A stretch of 55,247 nucleotides of DNA from Dactylosporangium aurantiacum (GTDB lineage: Bacteria; Actinomycetota; Actinomycetes; Mycobacteriales; Micromonosporaceae), in assembly GCF_000716715.1 (NCBI RefSeq), contig NZ_JNYJ01000057.1, forward strand, positions 1 through 55,247, in the 5' to 3' direction. A program made the translations under genes and the position numbers. Under the pieces are notes generated by a model. The model had not been told where the DNA came from and did not search any database. It saw only the letters and a list, made by a program, of their open reading frames with translations. Positions 47,725 through 55,247 of the stretch are shown here, one piece after another; the first letter of the stretch is position 1, and every line of letters starts with the position of its first letter.

Positions 47725-49980
47725 ATGTTTCCGGCGCCGCCGATCCATAGCGTCTCTCACGTGGAGAAGAGACCGGTTACCGTACGGGTGGCGCGCTGGA
47801 GCGCGGAACACCCTTGGCGCGCAATCGCACTGTGGGTCGTGTTCGTCGCTGTCTGCTTCATCGGTGGCAACATGGCGGGGACCGTCGAGGCGAGCAACTC
47901 CGACCAGGCCATCGGCGAGTCCGGCCGGGCCGACGTCATCGTCCACGACGGCAAGTTCGACAACCCGGCGACCGAGAGCGTGCTCATCACCCCGCTCACC
48001 GGCGCCCTGGACCGCGGCGCCGCCGACAGGGCCGCCGCCGACGTGACCACCGCGATGAAGGCGCTGCCCGAGGTCGCCTCCGTGAGCGACCCGCTGCCCT
48101 CCCACGACGGCGGCGCCCTGCTGGTCCGGGTCACCATGAGCGGCGATCCCGAGACCGCCCAGGACCGCGTCGGCAAGCTGCGCGACGCCACCGCCGGCGT
48201 GCAGCGGGCCCACCCCGAGCTGCGGGTCGAGGAGACCGGCGGCGAGTCCATCGGCCAGGCCATGGACGACACCCTCGGCAAGGACTTCCAGCGGGCCGAG
48301 TTCCTCAGCCTGCCGGTGACGTTCGCGATCCTCATCGTCGCGTTCGGCGCGCTCATCGCCGCCGGCGTGCCGGTGCTGCTGGCGCTGTCGTCGGTCGCGG
48401 CCGCGCTCGGCCTGTCGACGCTCGCCTCGCACCTGGTGCCGTCGACCGACACCACCGCCAGCGTCATCCTGCTCATCGGCATGGCCGTCGGCGTCGACTA
48501 CTCGCTGTTCTACCTGCGCCGGGAGCGCGAGGAACGGGCGAAGGGCCGCCAGCACCTGGACGCGGTCGAGATCGCCGCGGAGACCTCCGGGCACGCCGTG
48601 GTCGTCTCCGGTGTCGCCGTGACGATCGCCATGGCCGGGCTCTTCCTCGCCGGTGACGTCGTCTTCTCGTCGCTCGCCGTCGGCTCCATCCTGGTCGTGC
48701 TGGTCTCCGTGATCGGCTCGCTGACCGTCCTGCCGGCGCTGCTGTCGAAGCTGGGCCGCTGGATCGACCGGCCCCGCGTGCCGCTGCTGTGGCGCCTCAC
48801 CCGCCCCCGTGGCGCGGCCGAGGGCCAGTCCCGGTTCTGGAGCTTCATCCTGCGGCCCGCCCTGCGCCGCCCGGCGGCCACCCTCGCCGTGTCGGTCCTG
48901 GCGCTGCTGGCCCTCGCGGCCCCGGCGCTGACCATGCGGCTGAGCTTCCCCGGCATGGAGGACCTGCCGCGCACCACGCCGGCGATGCAGGCGTACGACC
49001 GGCTGGTCAAGGCGTACCCGAGCACCGGCACCGTGCACACCGTCGCGGTCCGCGTCCCGGCCGGCCAGCTCGACGCCACGAAGGCCGCGCTGACCGAGCT
49101 GGCGAAGACCGCGGCCGCCGACCCGCTGTTCGCGCCGCTGGACGAGGCCCCCGACATCGAGGTCTCCGCCGACGGCAAGGTCGCCGTGCTCGACGTGGCC
49201 ACCCCGTTCGCCGGCCGCTCCGAGGAGGCCAAGGAGTCCCTGACCCGGCTGCGTGAGGTCATGGTCCCGCAGACCGTCGGCAAGGTGCCGGGCGTGGTGG
49301 CGGGGCACGACGCGGCCGTCGGCGGGTTCGTCGGCGCCGACGTCGACTACGCCGGGCACGTCAAGGAGAAGCTGCCGCTCGTCATGGGGTTCGTGCTGGT
49401 GCTGACGTTCCTGGTCATGGCGTTCACGTTCCGCTCGGTGATCGTCGCGGTCACCTCCATCGGCCTGAACATGCTGTCCGCCGGCGCCTCCTACGGCCTG
49501 GTCGTGCTGATCTTCCAGGGCACCTGGGCGGAGGGCATCCTGGGCTTCAAGTCGATGGACGCGGTCGTGTCCTGGCTGCCGCTGTTCCTCTTCGTGGTGC
49601 TGTTCGGCCTGTCGATGGACTACCACGTGTTCGTCGTCAGCCGCATCCGCGAGGCGGTCCGGCAGGGCATGTCGACCCGCGACGCGGTGGCGCACGGCAT
49701 CACCGGCTCCGCCGGCGTGGTCACCAGCGCGGCGATCGTGATGGTGGCGGTGTTCTCCATCTTCGCCACGCTGAGCACCGTGGACATGAAGCAGCTCGGC
49801 GTCGGCCTGGCCGCGGCGATCCTGCTCGACGCGACCATCATCCGGGCGGTGGTGCTGCCGTCGCTGATGACGCTGCTGGGCAACGCGAACTGGTGGGCGC
49901 CGCGCTTCATGCGCCGCCGCGAGGTGCCGCCGGCACCGGCGCCCGTGGTCGAGGGGGAGCTGGTCGGCGCCGGGCGCTGA
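47725..49980 (+). CDS. MMPL/RND-family membrane transporter
   Basis: A 751-residue membrane protein with two repeated halves, each having an extracytoplasmic loop and a bundle of about six helices. The first helix is near 33-52 (WRAIALWVVFVAVCFIGGN). Family segments GMAVGVDYSLFYLRRERE and FGLSMDYHVFVVSRIREAV carry the paired Asp-Tyr residues of MMPL proton relays. Substrates in this family are lipids or small hydrophobic molecules; none can be named here. GTG 47761 is an alternative start. It lies inside the flagellar cluster but is transcribed oppositely, and no flagellar role is evident. Confidence 0.88.
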   Translation: MFPAPPIHSVSHVEKRPVTVRVARWSAEHPWRAIALWVVFVAVCFIGGNMAGTVEASNSDQAIGESGRADVIVHDGKFDNPATESVLITPLTGALDRGAADRAAADVTTAMKALPEVASVSDPLPSHDGGALLVRVTMSGDPETAQDRVGKLRDATAGVQRAHPELRVEETGGESIGQAMDDTLGKDFQRAEFLSLPVTFAILIVAFGALIAAGVPVLLALSSVAAALGLSTLASHLVPSTDTTASVILLIGMAVGVDYSLFYLRREREERAKGRQHLDAVEIAAETSGHAVVVSGVAVTIAMAGLFLAGDVVFSSLAVGSILVVLVSVIGSLTVLPALLSKLGRWIDRPRVPLLWRLTRPRGAAEGQSRFWSFILRPALRRPAATLAVSVLALLALAAPALTMRLSFPGMEDLPRTTPAMQAYDRLVKAYPSTGTVHTVAVRVPAGQLDATKAALTELAKTAAADPLFAPLDEAPDIEVSADGKVAVLDVATPFAGRSEEAKESLTRLREVMVPQTVGKVPGVVAGHDAAVGGFVGADVDYAGHVKEKLPLVMGFVLVLTFLVMAFTFRSVIVAVTSIGLNMLSAGASYGLVVLIFQGTWAEGILGFKSMDAVVSWLPLFLFVVLFGLSMDYHVFVVSRIREAVRQGMSTRDAVAHGITGSAGVVTSAAIVMVAVFSIFATLSTVDMKQLGVGLAAAILLDATIIRAVVLPSLMTLLGNANWWAPRFMRRREVPPAPAPVVEGELVGAGR

Positions 49981-50021
49981 ACCAGCTGCTGGGGGAGAGG
50001 CCGGCCGGCACCGGGCAACCG

Positions 50022-50133
50022 GTGCCGGCCGGCCGCGCCGTTGCCGTTACGCGCCGGCCGGCCGCGCCGTTGCCGTTACGCGCCGGCCGGCCGCGCCGTT
50101 GTCGGGGCGCCGGCCGGCCGTGCTGCTGTCAGG
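50022..50133. repeat. GC-rich tandem repeat between convergent genes, anchored on a stop codon
   Basis: Four units begin at 50022, 50051, 50080 and 50107, of 29, 29, 27 and about 27 bases. Each starts G[C/T]GCCGGCCGGCCG; the last has diverged and contains the stop codon of the glycosyltransferase (50129-50131). GCCGGCCGGC palindromes may fold into hairpins and act as a bidirectional terminator for the MMPL and glycosyltransferase genes. Confidence 0.85.
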
Positions 50134-52312
50134 CGTCGGCCAGCTCGATCGAGTCCGACACCCGCGGTGCCAGGATGCGCATCTCCTCCAGCACGGGCGC
50201 GCTCTGCTCGTCCGGCACCGCGGCCAGCGCCTCGCCCAGCAGCGGCAGCGCCGCCTCGTCGTGGAACATCTCCAGGGCGATCGCCGCCGCCAGGGTCCGC
50301 TCCCGCGGCGTGCGCCGGGCGTCGCCGGACAGCGCGAGCAGCGTGCAGCGCTCGGGGAAGCCGTGCTGGCGCAGCCGGGCCGACCACTCCATCGCGCGGA
50401 TGAGCGGGACCAGCCGGCCGACCCGCGCGGCCACGGTCAGCACCGTCGGCTCCCCCGGGTACCGCCGCCACAGCGCCTCGAGCAGCTCGTCGGCAGCCTC
50501 CGGCGGGGCCTCGGCGATGCCGAACAGCAGCCCACGCACCCCCGAGCGGGGCAGCAGCTCGGCGACCTCGGCCAGGCTGCCGCCGGCGGCGCCGAGGATC
50601 TGCGCCATCCGGGCCACCGGCACGGGCACCTGCCCCTTGCGCAGGGTCTCGCGCAGGTGAAAAGCGGCCTCCGTGTGCCGGTCGAGCCGGCTCAGCGCGT
50701 CGATGCGCAGGCCCGCGAAGCGGTCCCGGCCGACGCCGTACAGCAGGTCGTTGACGCCGGACTCGGGCAGCTCGTCGATGATCTCCAGGGCCCGCTCGTA
50801 GTCGCCCTCGACGAACCGGAGCTTGACCTCGTGCTCGCCGACCGTGGCCGGGTTCGTGGCGATCGCGCGCAGGTCCTCGATCACCCCGGCCGCCTCGGGA
50901 ATGCGGCCCAGGGCGAGGTACGCGTCGGCGAGGATCTTCAGGAACAGCACCCGGTGGCTGCGCTCCTTCGCCTCGGCCAGGCCGCGCCGGGAGGTGGCGA
51001 TCGCCTCCTCGACGTGGCCGGAGCTGATCTGGGAGCGGGCCAGGTTGCCCACGGCGGTCATGCCGTTCACGTCGTCCACGGCGAGCTGCGCCAGGCGCAG
51101 GTTGCGTTCGGTCTTGCTCTTCACGACCCGGCGCAGCCGCGTGTAGCCGGAGTGGTCGAGCACCAGCTCGGGCAGGTGCGGGCCCATGAAGCCCTGCCCG
51201 GTGATGCGGTCGAGGACCTGTTCGTGCAGCCGGCCGTACAGCCGCGCCTGGGCCCGCCGGAACAGCCGGGGGTAGTAGATGGCGCTGGAGCCGCCGCCGC
51301 CCTCGTGACCCTCCCGGTTCTCGATCAGCGCGAGGAACGCCCTGCCGTCGGCGCGTTCGACCGCCTCCCGGACCGTGCGGCGGTCGCCGGTGAACACCTC
51401 GTCCGCGTCGATCCACAGCACCCAGCGGCCGCGGCAGTGCTCCAGCGAGCGGTTGCGGGCGTCGCCGAAGTGGTCGTTCCAGAAGCCCTCCACGACGCGG
51501 GCGCCGTGGGCGCGGGCGATCGCCACCGTGTCGTCGGTGGAGCCGGTGTCGTAGACGACGATCTCGTCCACCAGGTCGCGGATCGCGTCCAGGGACGGGC
51601 CCAGCACGTCGGCCTCGTCCTTGACGATGAGCGAGGCGCTGAGCAGCGGGGCGTCCGGCGCGTCGGCGAGGTCGGTGCGCAGCCCACAGGCGGGCGAGGC
51701 CACGTGCGCGACGAGCGCGGCGTGCGCGATGGTGATGCGGCCCTGCGCGGCGAGCGCGTCCCAGGGCAGGTCCGTGGTGGGTCCTCCGGCGATCGCGAGG
51801 GCGTCGCGCCGGATCGCCACGCACACCGGCCCGAGCCGGTCGACGTCGGTGAACTCGTCGCGGTGCTCCTGGCGCCACTGCCGGGCGTGGGTCTTGAACG
51901 CCGCCGGGCTCGTCATCGCCTCGTCCGGCAGCTGTACCTGCTGCGGGCCGAACGTGTGCTGGCAGCTGGGGCCGGTGGCGACGACGGCCGGGTCGTGGAA
52001 CGGCTCCAGCACCGGGTCCAGCCAGTGCGCCGACAGGATCACGTCGCCGTCGACCAGGACGACGACCGGGTGGCGGGTGGCGTCGACCCCGGCGGTCCAG
52101 CGCTCGGCGACGCCGGACCCGGCGGCCGGCTCCAGCACCCGCAGCCAGGTCTCGCCGCGCAGCTCGGCGCGTAGGTCGGGGCGGTCCGGTGGCAGCACGC
52201 ACACGACCTCGTCGCGCACGCCGAGGGTCGGGCGCAGCGACTGCAGGCAGGCGTGGAAGTCGTCGGGGGTGCCCCCGGCGGCGACGATCACGGACACCGG
52301 GATATGGGTCAT
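50129..52312 (-). CDS. Tandem GT2-like glycosyltransferase with helical repeat C-terminus
   Basis: A 727-residue protein. The first GT-A-like domain (1 to about 210) begins VSVIVAAGGTPDDFHACLQS and has VDGDVILSAHW as a DxD-type site. A second GT2 domain (about 225-430) has SASLIVKDEADVLGPSLDAI, YDTGSTDDT and LWIDADEVF as its DxD. The last 300 residues are TPR-like helices. Its place downstream of fliC-fliD-fliS suggests flagellin glycosylation, but the substrate is inferred. ATG 52312 has no ribosome site and lies six bases after GCCGATGGT, implying a leaderless message. Confidence 0.88.
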   Translation of the reverse strand: MTHIPVSVIVAAGGTPDDFHACLQSLRPTLGVRDEVVCVLPPDRPDLRAELRGETWLRVLEPAAGSGVAERWTAGVDATRHPVVVLVDGDVILSAHWLDPVLEPFHDPAVVATGPSCQHTFGPQQVQLPDEAMTSPAAFKTHARQWRQEHRDEFTDVDRLGPVCVAIRRDALAIAGGPTTDLPWDALAAQGRITIAHAALVAHVASPACGLRTDLADAPDAPLLSASLIVKDEADVLGPSLDAIRDLVDEIVVYDTGSTDDTVAIARAHGARVVEGFWNDHFGDARNRSLEHCRGRWVLWIDADEVFTGDRRTVREAVERADGRAFLALIENREGHEGGGGSSAIYYPRLFRRAQARLYGRLHEQVLDRITGQGFMGPHLPELVLDHSGYTRLRRVVKSKTERNLRLAQLAVDDVNGMTAVGNLARSQISSGHVEEAIATSRRGLAEAKERSHRVLFLKILADAYLALGRIPEAAGVIEDLRAIATNPATVGEHEVKLRFVEGDYERALEIIDELPESGVNDLLYGVGRDRFAGLRIDALSRLDRHTEAAFHLRETLRKGQVPVPVARMAQILGAAGGSLAEVAELLPRSGVRGLLFGIAEAPPEAADELLEALWRRYPGEPTVLTVAARVGRLVPLIRAMEWSARLRQHGFPERCTLLALSGDARRTPRERTLAAAIALEMFHDEAALPLLGEALAAVPDEQSAPVLEEMRILAPRVSDSIELADA

Positions 52313-52319
52313 GCCGGCA

Positions 52320-52347
52320 CCATCGGCATTTTCGGGCGCAATCCCAG
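52320..52347 (-). promoter_or_regulatory. FliA-type leaderless promoter for the glycosyltransferase
   Basis: Reading the - strand: GCCGATGG (52327-52320) followed by T, six bases and ATG 52312. The -35 position, 16 bases upstream, reads CTGG (52347-52344), a poor match. The call rests on the -10 element and the identical start spacing seen at fliM and EAL-HDOD. Confidence 0.45.
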
Positions 52348-52353
52348 TGCTTT

Positions 52354-52734
52354 TCAGGTGCGGTTGTCGACGAAGACGGGCACCGTGTCGGCCGCCTCGC
52401 GGTGCAGCCGGCTCACCAGCCGTGCCTGCTGGCGGTTGCCCGCCATCGCGATCGTCAGCTCCCGGGACAGGTCCAGCTGCCGCTGCACGAGCCGGCGGGC
52501 CCGGTCCGCGAGCGCCAGCGGCAGCGGCCCGAGCCCTTCCGGCGGCGTGAACGTCGCCGGCGTCAGCGGCGTGGTCTCCAGCACGTCGCGGTGCCGCAGC
52601 AGCTGCTCGACCTGGTCGGCCTCGAGCTCCAGCGCGTCGAGGGCGGCGACCCAGGCGTCGTGCCAGCCCTCGTCCCGGCCCTCGTCCAGGCCCTTGCCCC
52701 GGCCCTTGTCCGGTCCCGGGTCCGGGGAGGTCAC
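52354..52734 (-). CDS. Small helical protein in the fliT position
   Basis: A 126-residue protein. A hydrophilic Gly/Asp/Lys-rich start (DKGRGKGLDEGRDEG) is followed by helices WVAALDALELEADQVEQLLRHRDVL and ARRLVQRQLDLSRELTIAMAGNRQQARLV. The GTG overlaps the fliS stop by four bases. In many bacteria fliT, encoding the FliD chaperone, follows fliS, and the size and helical nature fit. No sequence motif proves it, so it is described by position only. Confidence 0.75.
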   Translation of the reverse strand: MTSPDPGPDKGRGKGLDEGRDEGWHDAWVAALDALELEADQVEQLLRHRDVLETTPLTPATFTPPEGLGPLPLALADRARRLVQRQLDLSRELTIAMAGNRQQARLVSRLHREAADTVPVFVDNRT

Positions 52735-53117
52735 GGCCCGGCCCCGATGACCTGCGCGGCCGCCTCCCGCCACGCGTCGCGCAACTGCTCGGCGAAGCTC
52801 TGCACGGACTCGACCTTGGCGCGGTCGCCGGTCACGTTCGCCTGGACCAGCTCGGTGATGAGGAAGCTGTACAGCGCCGCGAGGCCGGGCCCGCCGCTCC
52901 ACGCGGACGTGTCGAGGGTCGCCCGCAGCTCCATGATGATCTCCTGGGCGTGCTGGATGCGCCCCGACGCGGTCAGCCGGTCGCCCTGTTCGAGGGACTG
53001 GCCGGCGATCATCAGGTCGAGCACGAGCCGGTCGTACAGCATCACGAGCAGCCGGGAAGGGGGCGCGGTCGCGACGCTGTCACTGACGTAGCGGTTGCGC
53101 AGGGCTTGAGTGGTCAT
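52731..53117 (-). CDS. fliS: FliS flagellin export chaperone
   Basis: A 128-residue helical chaperone: RNRYVSDSVATAPPSRLLVMLYDRLVLDLMIA at the start is the FliS signature, followed by a four-helix pattern (ASGRIQHAQEIIMELRATLD, LYSFLITELVQANVTGDRAKVESV). It binds the flagellin C-terminus before export. It lies 29 bases after fliD with a typical gene order fliC-fliD-fliS. Confidence 0.95.
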   Translation of the reverse strand: MTTQALRNRYVSDSVATAPPSRLLVMLYDRLVLDLMIAGQSLEQGDRLTASGRIQHAQEIIMELRATLDTSAWSGGPGLAALYSFLITELVQANVTGDRAKVESVQSFAEQLRDAWREAAAQVIGAGP

Positions 53118-53146
53118 GCGATCTCCAGGCTGAGGGGGGAGTCGGC

Positions 53147-54511
53147 CTAGCCGAGCGAGGCGAGCTGGCCCGACAACCAGTTGCCCTGGTTCTTGAGCTT
53201 GCCCAGCGCGGTCTCCATCGCGCCGAACTGTTTCTGCAGCGTCGCCTGCCGGGCCTGCAACCGCACGTCCCAGTCGTCGACGCGGTGGTTGAGCTCGGTG
53301 ATGGCGTCGTTGCCGCTGATGATCAGGCGGGACAGCGTGCCGGTGTTGGTCTGCGTCGCCTTGTCCGCCACGGCGGTCATCCGGTCGGCGAGGCCGTTCT
53401 TCAGGGTGACGTCGGACTGGGCGGCGTCGATGAACAGCGCCTGGGTCTTGTCCGGGTCGGCGGTGAGCGCCGCGGTGAACTTCGTCTTGTCGAACGTCAG
53501 CCGGCCGTCGCGGGTCAGCTCGATGCCGATGTCCTTGAAGCTGCCGTTGGTGCCGGTACCGCCGGAGACGGTGTTCAGCACGCGGGTGGCGACCTGCGAC
53601 ATGATGCTGTTGCCGGCGAGGGGCCCGCCGGGGACCGCGCCGCTCTTGTTCTTGGTCTGCGTGGCGATCTCCGACAGCGCCGCGTTCGCCGCGTCGACCA
53701 TCGCCTGCACCTTGGTGGCGACGCCCTCGGTGTCCCGGGCGACGGTGACCGTCACCGGCGGGTCGGTGGGCGCCTGTTCCTTCACCGCGGTCACGCTCAG
53801 GCCGCCCATCAGGTCCTTGAACGTGTTCGACGACGACGTCACCTTGAGCGGGGTCGTCGCGTCGCCGATGGTCAGCTCCGCGTCGGAGCCCTCGGTGACC
53901 GGGGTGACGGCGCCGAGCCCGCTGAACGGCGAGCCGCCCAGGTCGAACTTCGACTGCAGGCCGAGCGACGTCGAGGTGATCTGCATCGTGTACTTGCCGG
54001 GGGAGACCTGGAACGCGGTGGCCTTCACGCCGAGGTCCGGGGTCTTGTTGATCGCGTCGACGACGCCCTGCAGCGACGTGTCGGTGACGTTGACCGTCTT
54101 CGGGCCGTCGGCGAAGTTGATCTGGAACGACGAGCCGCCCATGATGTTGTCCGTCACCGCGGTGACCGGCGTGTCGAACACGATGGAGTGCGCCGTCGCC
54201 AGGTGGTTGACGCGGAAGGTGAGCGAGCCGCTCTGCGTGCTGCTCGACGCGGTCGTCGAGGCCGTGGCGGCGTCGGAGCTCGACGTGGCGACGCCGCCCT
54301 TCCAGGCGGTGGGGTCGCCGATCGCCTTGGCCGCCGTGAGCAGCGCCTGCATCTTCGTGTTGATGCCCTGGTACGCGCCGACGACCTTCTGCTGCGTGGC
54401 GACCTTGGACTTGAGCGCGGTCTGCGGCGCGGCCTCGACCTGCATCAGGCTGCTGATGACGGCCGAGGTGCTCATGCCTGAGATGAGGCCGTCGACGCTT
54501 CCGGTTGCCAT
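53147..54511 (-). CDS. fliD: FliD filament cap protein
   Basis: A 454-residue axial protein. The N-terminal D0 segment VDGLISGMSTSAVISSLMQVEAAPQTALKSKV and C-terminal coiled coil (TQTNTGTLSRLIISGNDAITELNHRVDDWDVRLQARQATLQKQFGAMETALGKLKNQ region) are typical, with a variable middle rich in Thr and Ser. It caps the filament and helps flagellin fold. ATG 54511 has GGAGG seven bases upstream; TTG 54532 is possible but lacks a site. Confidence 0.95.
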   Translation of the reverse strand: MATGSVDGLISGMSTSAVISSLMQVEAAPQTALKSKVATQQKVVGAYQGINTKMQALLTAAKAIGDPTAWKGGVATSSSDAATASTTASSSTQSGSLTFRVNHLATAHSIVFDTPVTAVTDNIMGGSSFQINFADGPKTVNVTDTSLQGVVDAINKTPDLGVKATAFQVSPGKYTMQITSTSLGLQSKFDLGGSPFSGLGAVTPVTEGSDAELTIGDATTPLKVTSSSNTFKDLMGGLSVTAVKEQAPTDPPVTVTVARDTEGVATKVQAMVDAANAALSEIATQTKNKSGAVPGGPLAGNSIMSQVATRVLNTVSGGTGTNGSFKDIGIELTRDGRLTFDKTKFTAALTADPDKTQALFIDAAQSDVTLKNGLADRMTAVADKATQTNTGTLSRLIISGNDAITELNHRVDDWDVRLQARQATLQKQFGAMETALGKLKNQGNWLSGQLASLG

Positions 54512-54537
54512 GCTGGTACCTCCGTGGGACAAAGCGT

Positions 54538-54567
54538 GCGGGGAGGAAACCTGGGTCCCCTCCCCGC
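54538..54567. terminator. Hairpin between fliC and fliD
   Basis: GCGGGGAGG (54538-54546) pairs perfectly with CCTCCCCGC (54559-54567), starting 13 bases past the fliC stop on the - strand. No T run follows, and no FliA-type promoter is seen before fliD. It may therefore reduce read-through or stabilise the flagellin mRNA rather than stop transcription fully. Confidence 0.65.
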
Positions 54568-54580
54568 CCTACGAGCGCCG

Positions 54581-55247
54581 TCAGCGCAGCAGCGACAGCA
54601 CGTTCTGCGGTGCCTGGTTGGCCTGGGCCAGCATGCTGGTGCCGGCCTGGGTGAGGATCTGTGAGCGGGTGAAGGAGACCATCTCCTGCGCCATGTCCGT
54701 GTCGCGGATGCGTGACTCGGACGCGGACAGGTTCTCCACCGCGACGTTGAGGTTGTTGATGGTGTGTTCGAAGCGGTTCTGGTACGCACCGAGCGTGGCC
54801 CGGGCGGTCGAGACCCCCTTGATCGCGTCGTCGATCGCGGTGATCGCCAGCGACGCGCCGGTCACCAGGTCCAGCGCGGCCACCCCGAGCCCGGTCGAGT
54901 CGAAGCCGGTCACGGCGGTGACGCCGCCGAACGCGGCGGTGCCGAGGCTGACCGTGATCTGGTCCGCGCTCGCGGTGTTGGCGCCGACCTGGAAGGTGCC
55001 GACGTAGGACGTCGTCGGGTCGAGCAGCTTCTGCCCGCCGAACGCGGTGGTGGTGGCGATGCGGTCCAGCTCCTGGTTCAGCTGCGCGAACTCGGTCTGC
55101 GCGGCGGTACGCGCGTCGGAGTCCTGGGAACCCGTGGACGAGGCCTGGACGGACAGGTCGCGCATGCGCTGCAGGATGGAGTGCGTCTCGGTGAGCGCGC
55201 CTTCAGCGGTCTGCACGACCGAGATGCCGTCCTGCGCGTTGCGCACG
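54581..55247 (-). CDS. fliC: FliC flagellin, 3' part
   Basis: The last 222 or so residues of flagellin; the gene enters from the right edge. The visible part has the end of the N-terminal D1 helix (NAQDGISVVQTAEGALTETHSILQRMRDLSVQ), a short central region, and the C-terminal D1-D0 helices. The stretch RATLGAYQNRFEHTINNL, with ESRIRDTDMA and the terminal QAPQNVLSLLR, is classic flagellin. The variable domain is very small, so the filament subunit is compact. Confidence 0.97.
   Translation of the reverse strand, partial: VRNAQDGISVVQTAEGALTETHSILQRMRDLSVQASSTGSQDSDARTAAQTEFAQLNQELDRIATTTAFGGQKLLDPTTSYVGTFQVGANTASADQITVSLGTAAFGGVTAVTGFDSTGLGVAALDLVTGASLAITAIDDAIKGVSTARATLGAYQNRFEHTINNLNVAVENLSASESRIRDTDMAQEMVSFTRSQILTQAGTSMLAQANQAPQNVLSLLR

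Overview
The window looks like chromosomal DNA of a very high-GC, motile filamentous actinobacterium, most plausibly an Actinoplanes-like member of the Micromonosporaceae. The reasons are the extreme G+C at third codon positions, many GTG starts, and a complete Gram-positive-type flagellar export, basal body, motor and hook gene set without P- or L-ring genes. This is an inference; no marker such as rRNA is present, and I see no tRNA, CRISPR array, IS element or prophage.

Layout. (1) 1-7143, + strand: chemotaxis. The 3' end of an unidentified gene, cheW, an MCP gene and an unrecognised gene end at a strong terminator (3194-3233). A second unit, cheB-cheR-cheY-cheX-cheY-cheX, starts from a sigma-28/FliA-type promoter. 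(2) 7265-13999, + strand: an alpha-glucoside import and hydrolysis island with a LacI regulator, a binding lipoprotein, two permeases and a GH13 glucosidase. No ATPase gene is present. (3) 14000-23007: mixed accessory genes. These are a non-coding segment with paired palindromes and a structured short transcript candidate, a divergent HTH regulator and TreS-like GH13 enzyme, an ECF sigma factor divergent from an alpha/beta hydrolase, a GGDEF-EAL protein, two MarR-like proteins and a geranylgeranyl-reductase-like flavoprotein. (4) 23046-47562: the flagellar core. EAL-HDOD and flhB (-) diverge from flhA, flhF and a small membrane protein (+). Then on the - strand come flgB-flgC-fliE-F-G-H-I-J, an NlpC/P60-SLT hydrolase, fliK-flgD-flgE, and after a terminator flbD-motA-motB-fliL, then fliM-N-O-P-Q-R. 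(5) 47725-55247: an MMPL transporter (+), then fliC-fliD-fliS, a small FliT-position gene and a large glycosyltransferase on the - strand. fliC runs off the right edge.

Regulation is the most informative signal. Four sites with CTCA, exactly 16 bases, and an nCCGAT-type -10 precede cheB, flhA, flgB and flbD. Three further genes (EAL-HDOD, fliM and the glycosyltransferase) carry [A/G]CCGATGGT followed by exactly six bases and the start codon. This predicts leaderless transcripts from the same sigma class. Together they tie chemotaxis, export, motor, c-di-GMP and glycosylation genes into one apparent regulon.

Other points: flgD lacks a standard start codon (apparent ATC start), FlhF has lost its GTPase motifs, FliM lacks the usual CheY-binding N-terminus, and short tandem repeats are anchored on stop codons at three unrelated gene ends.
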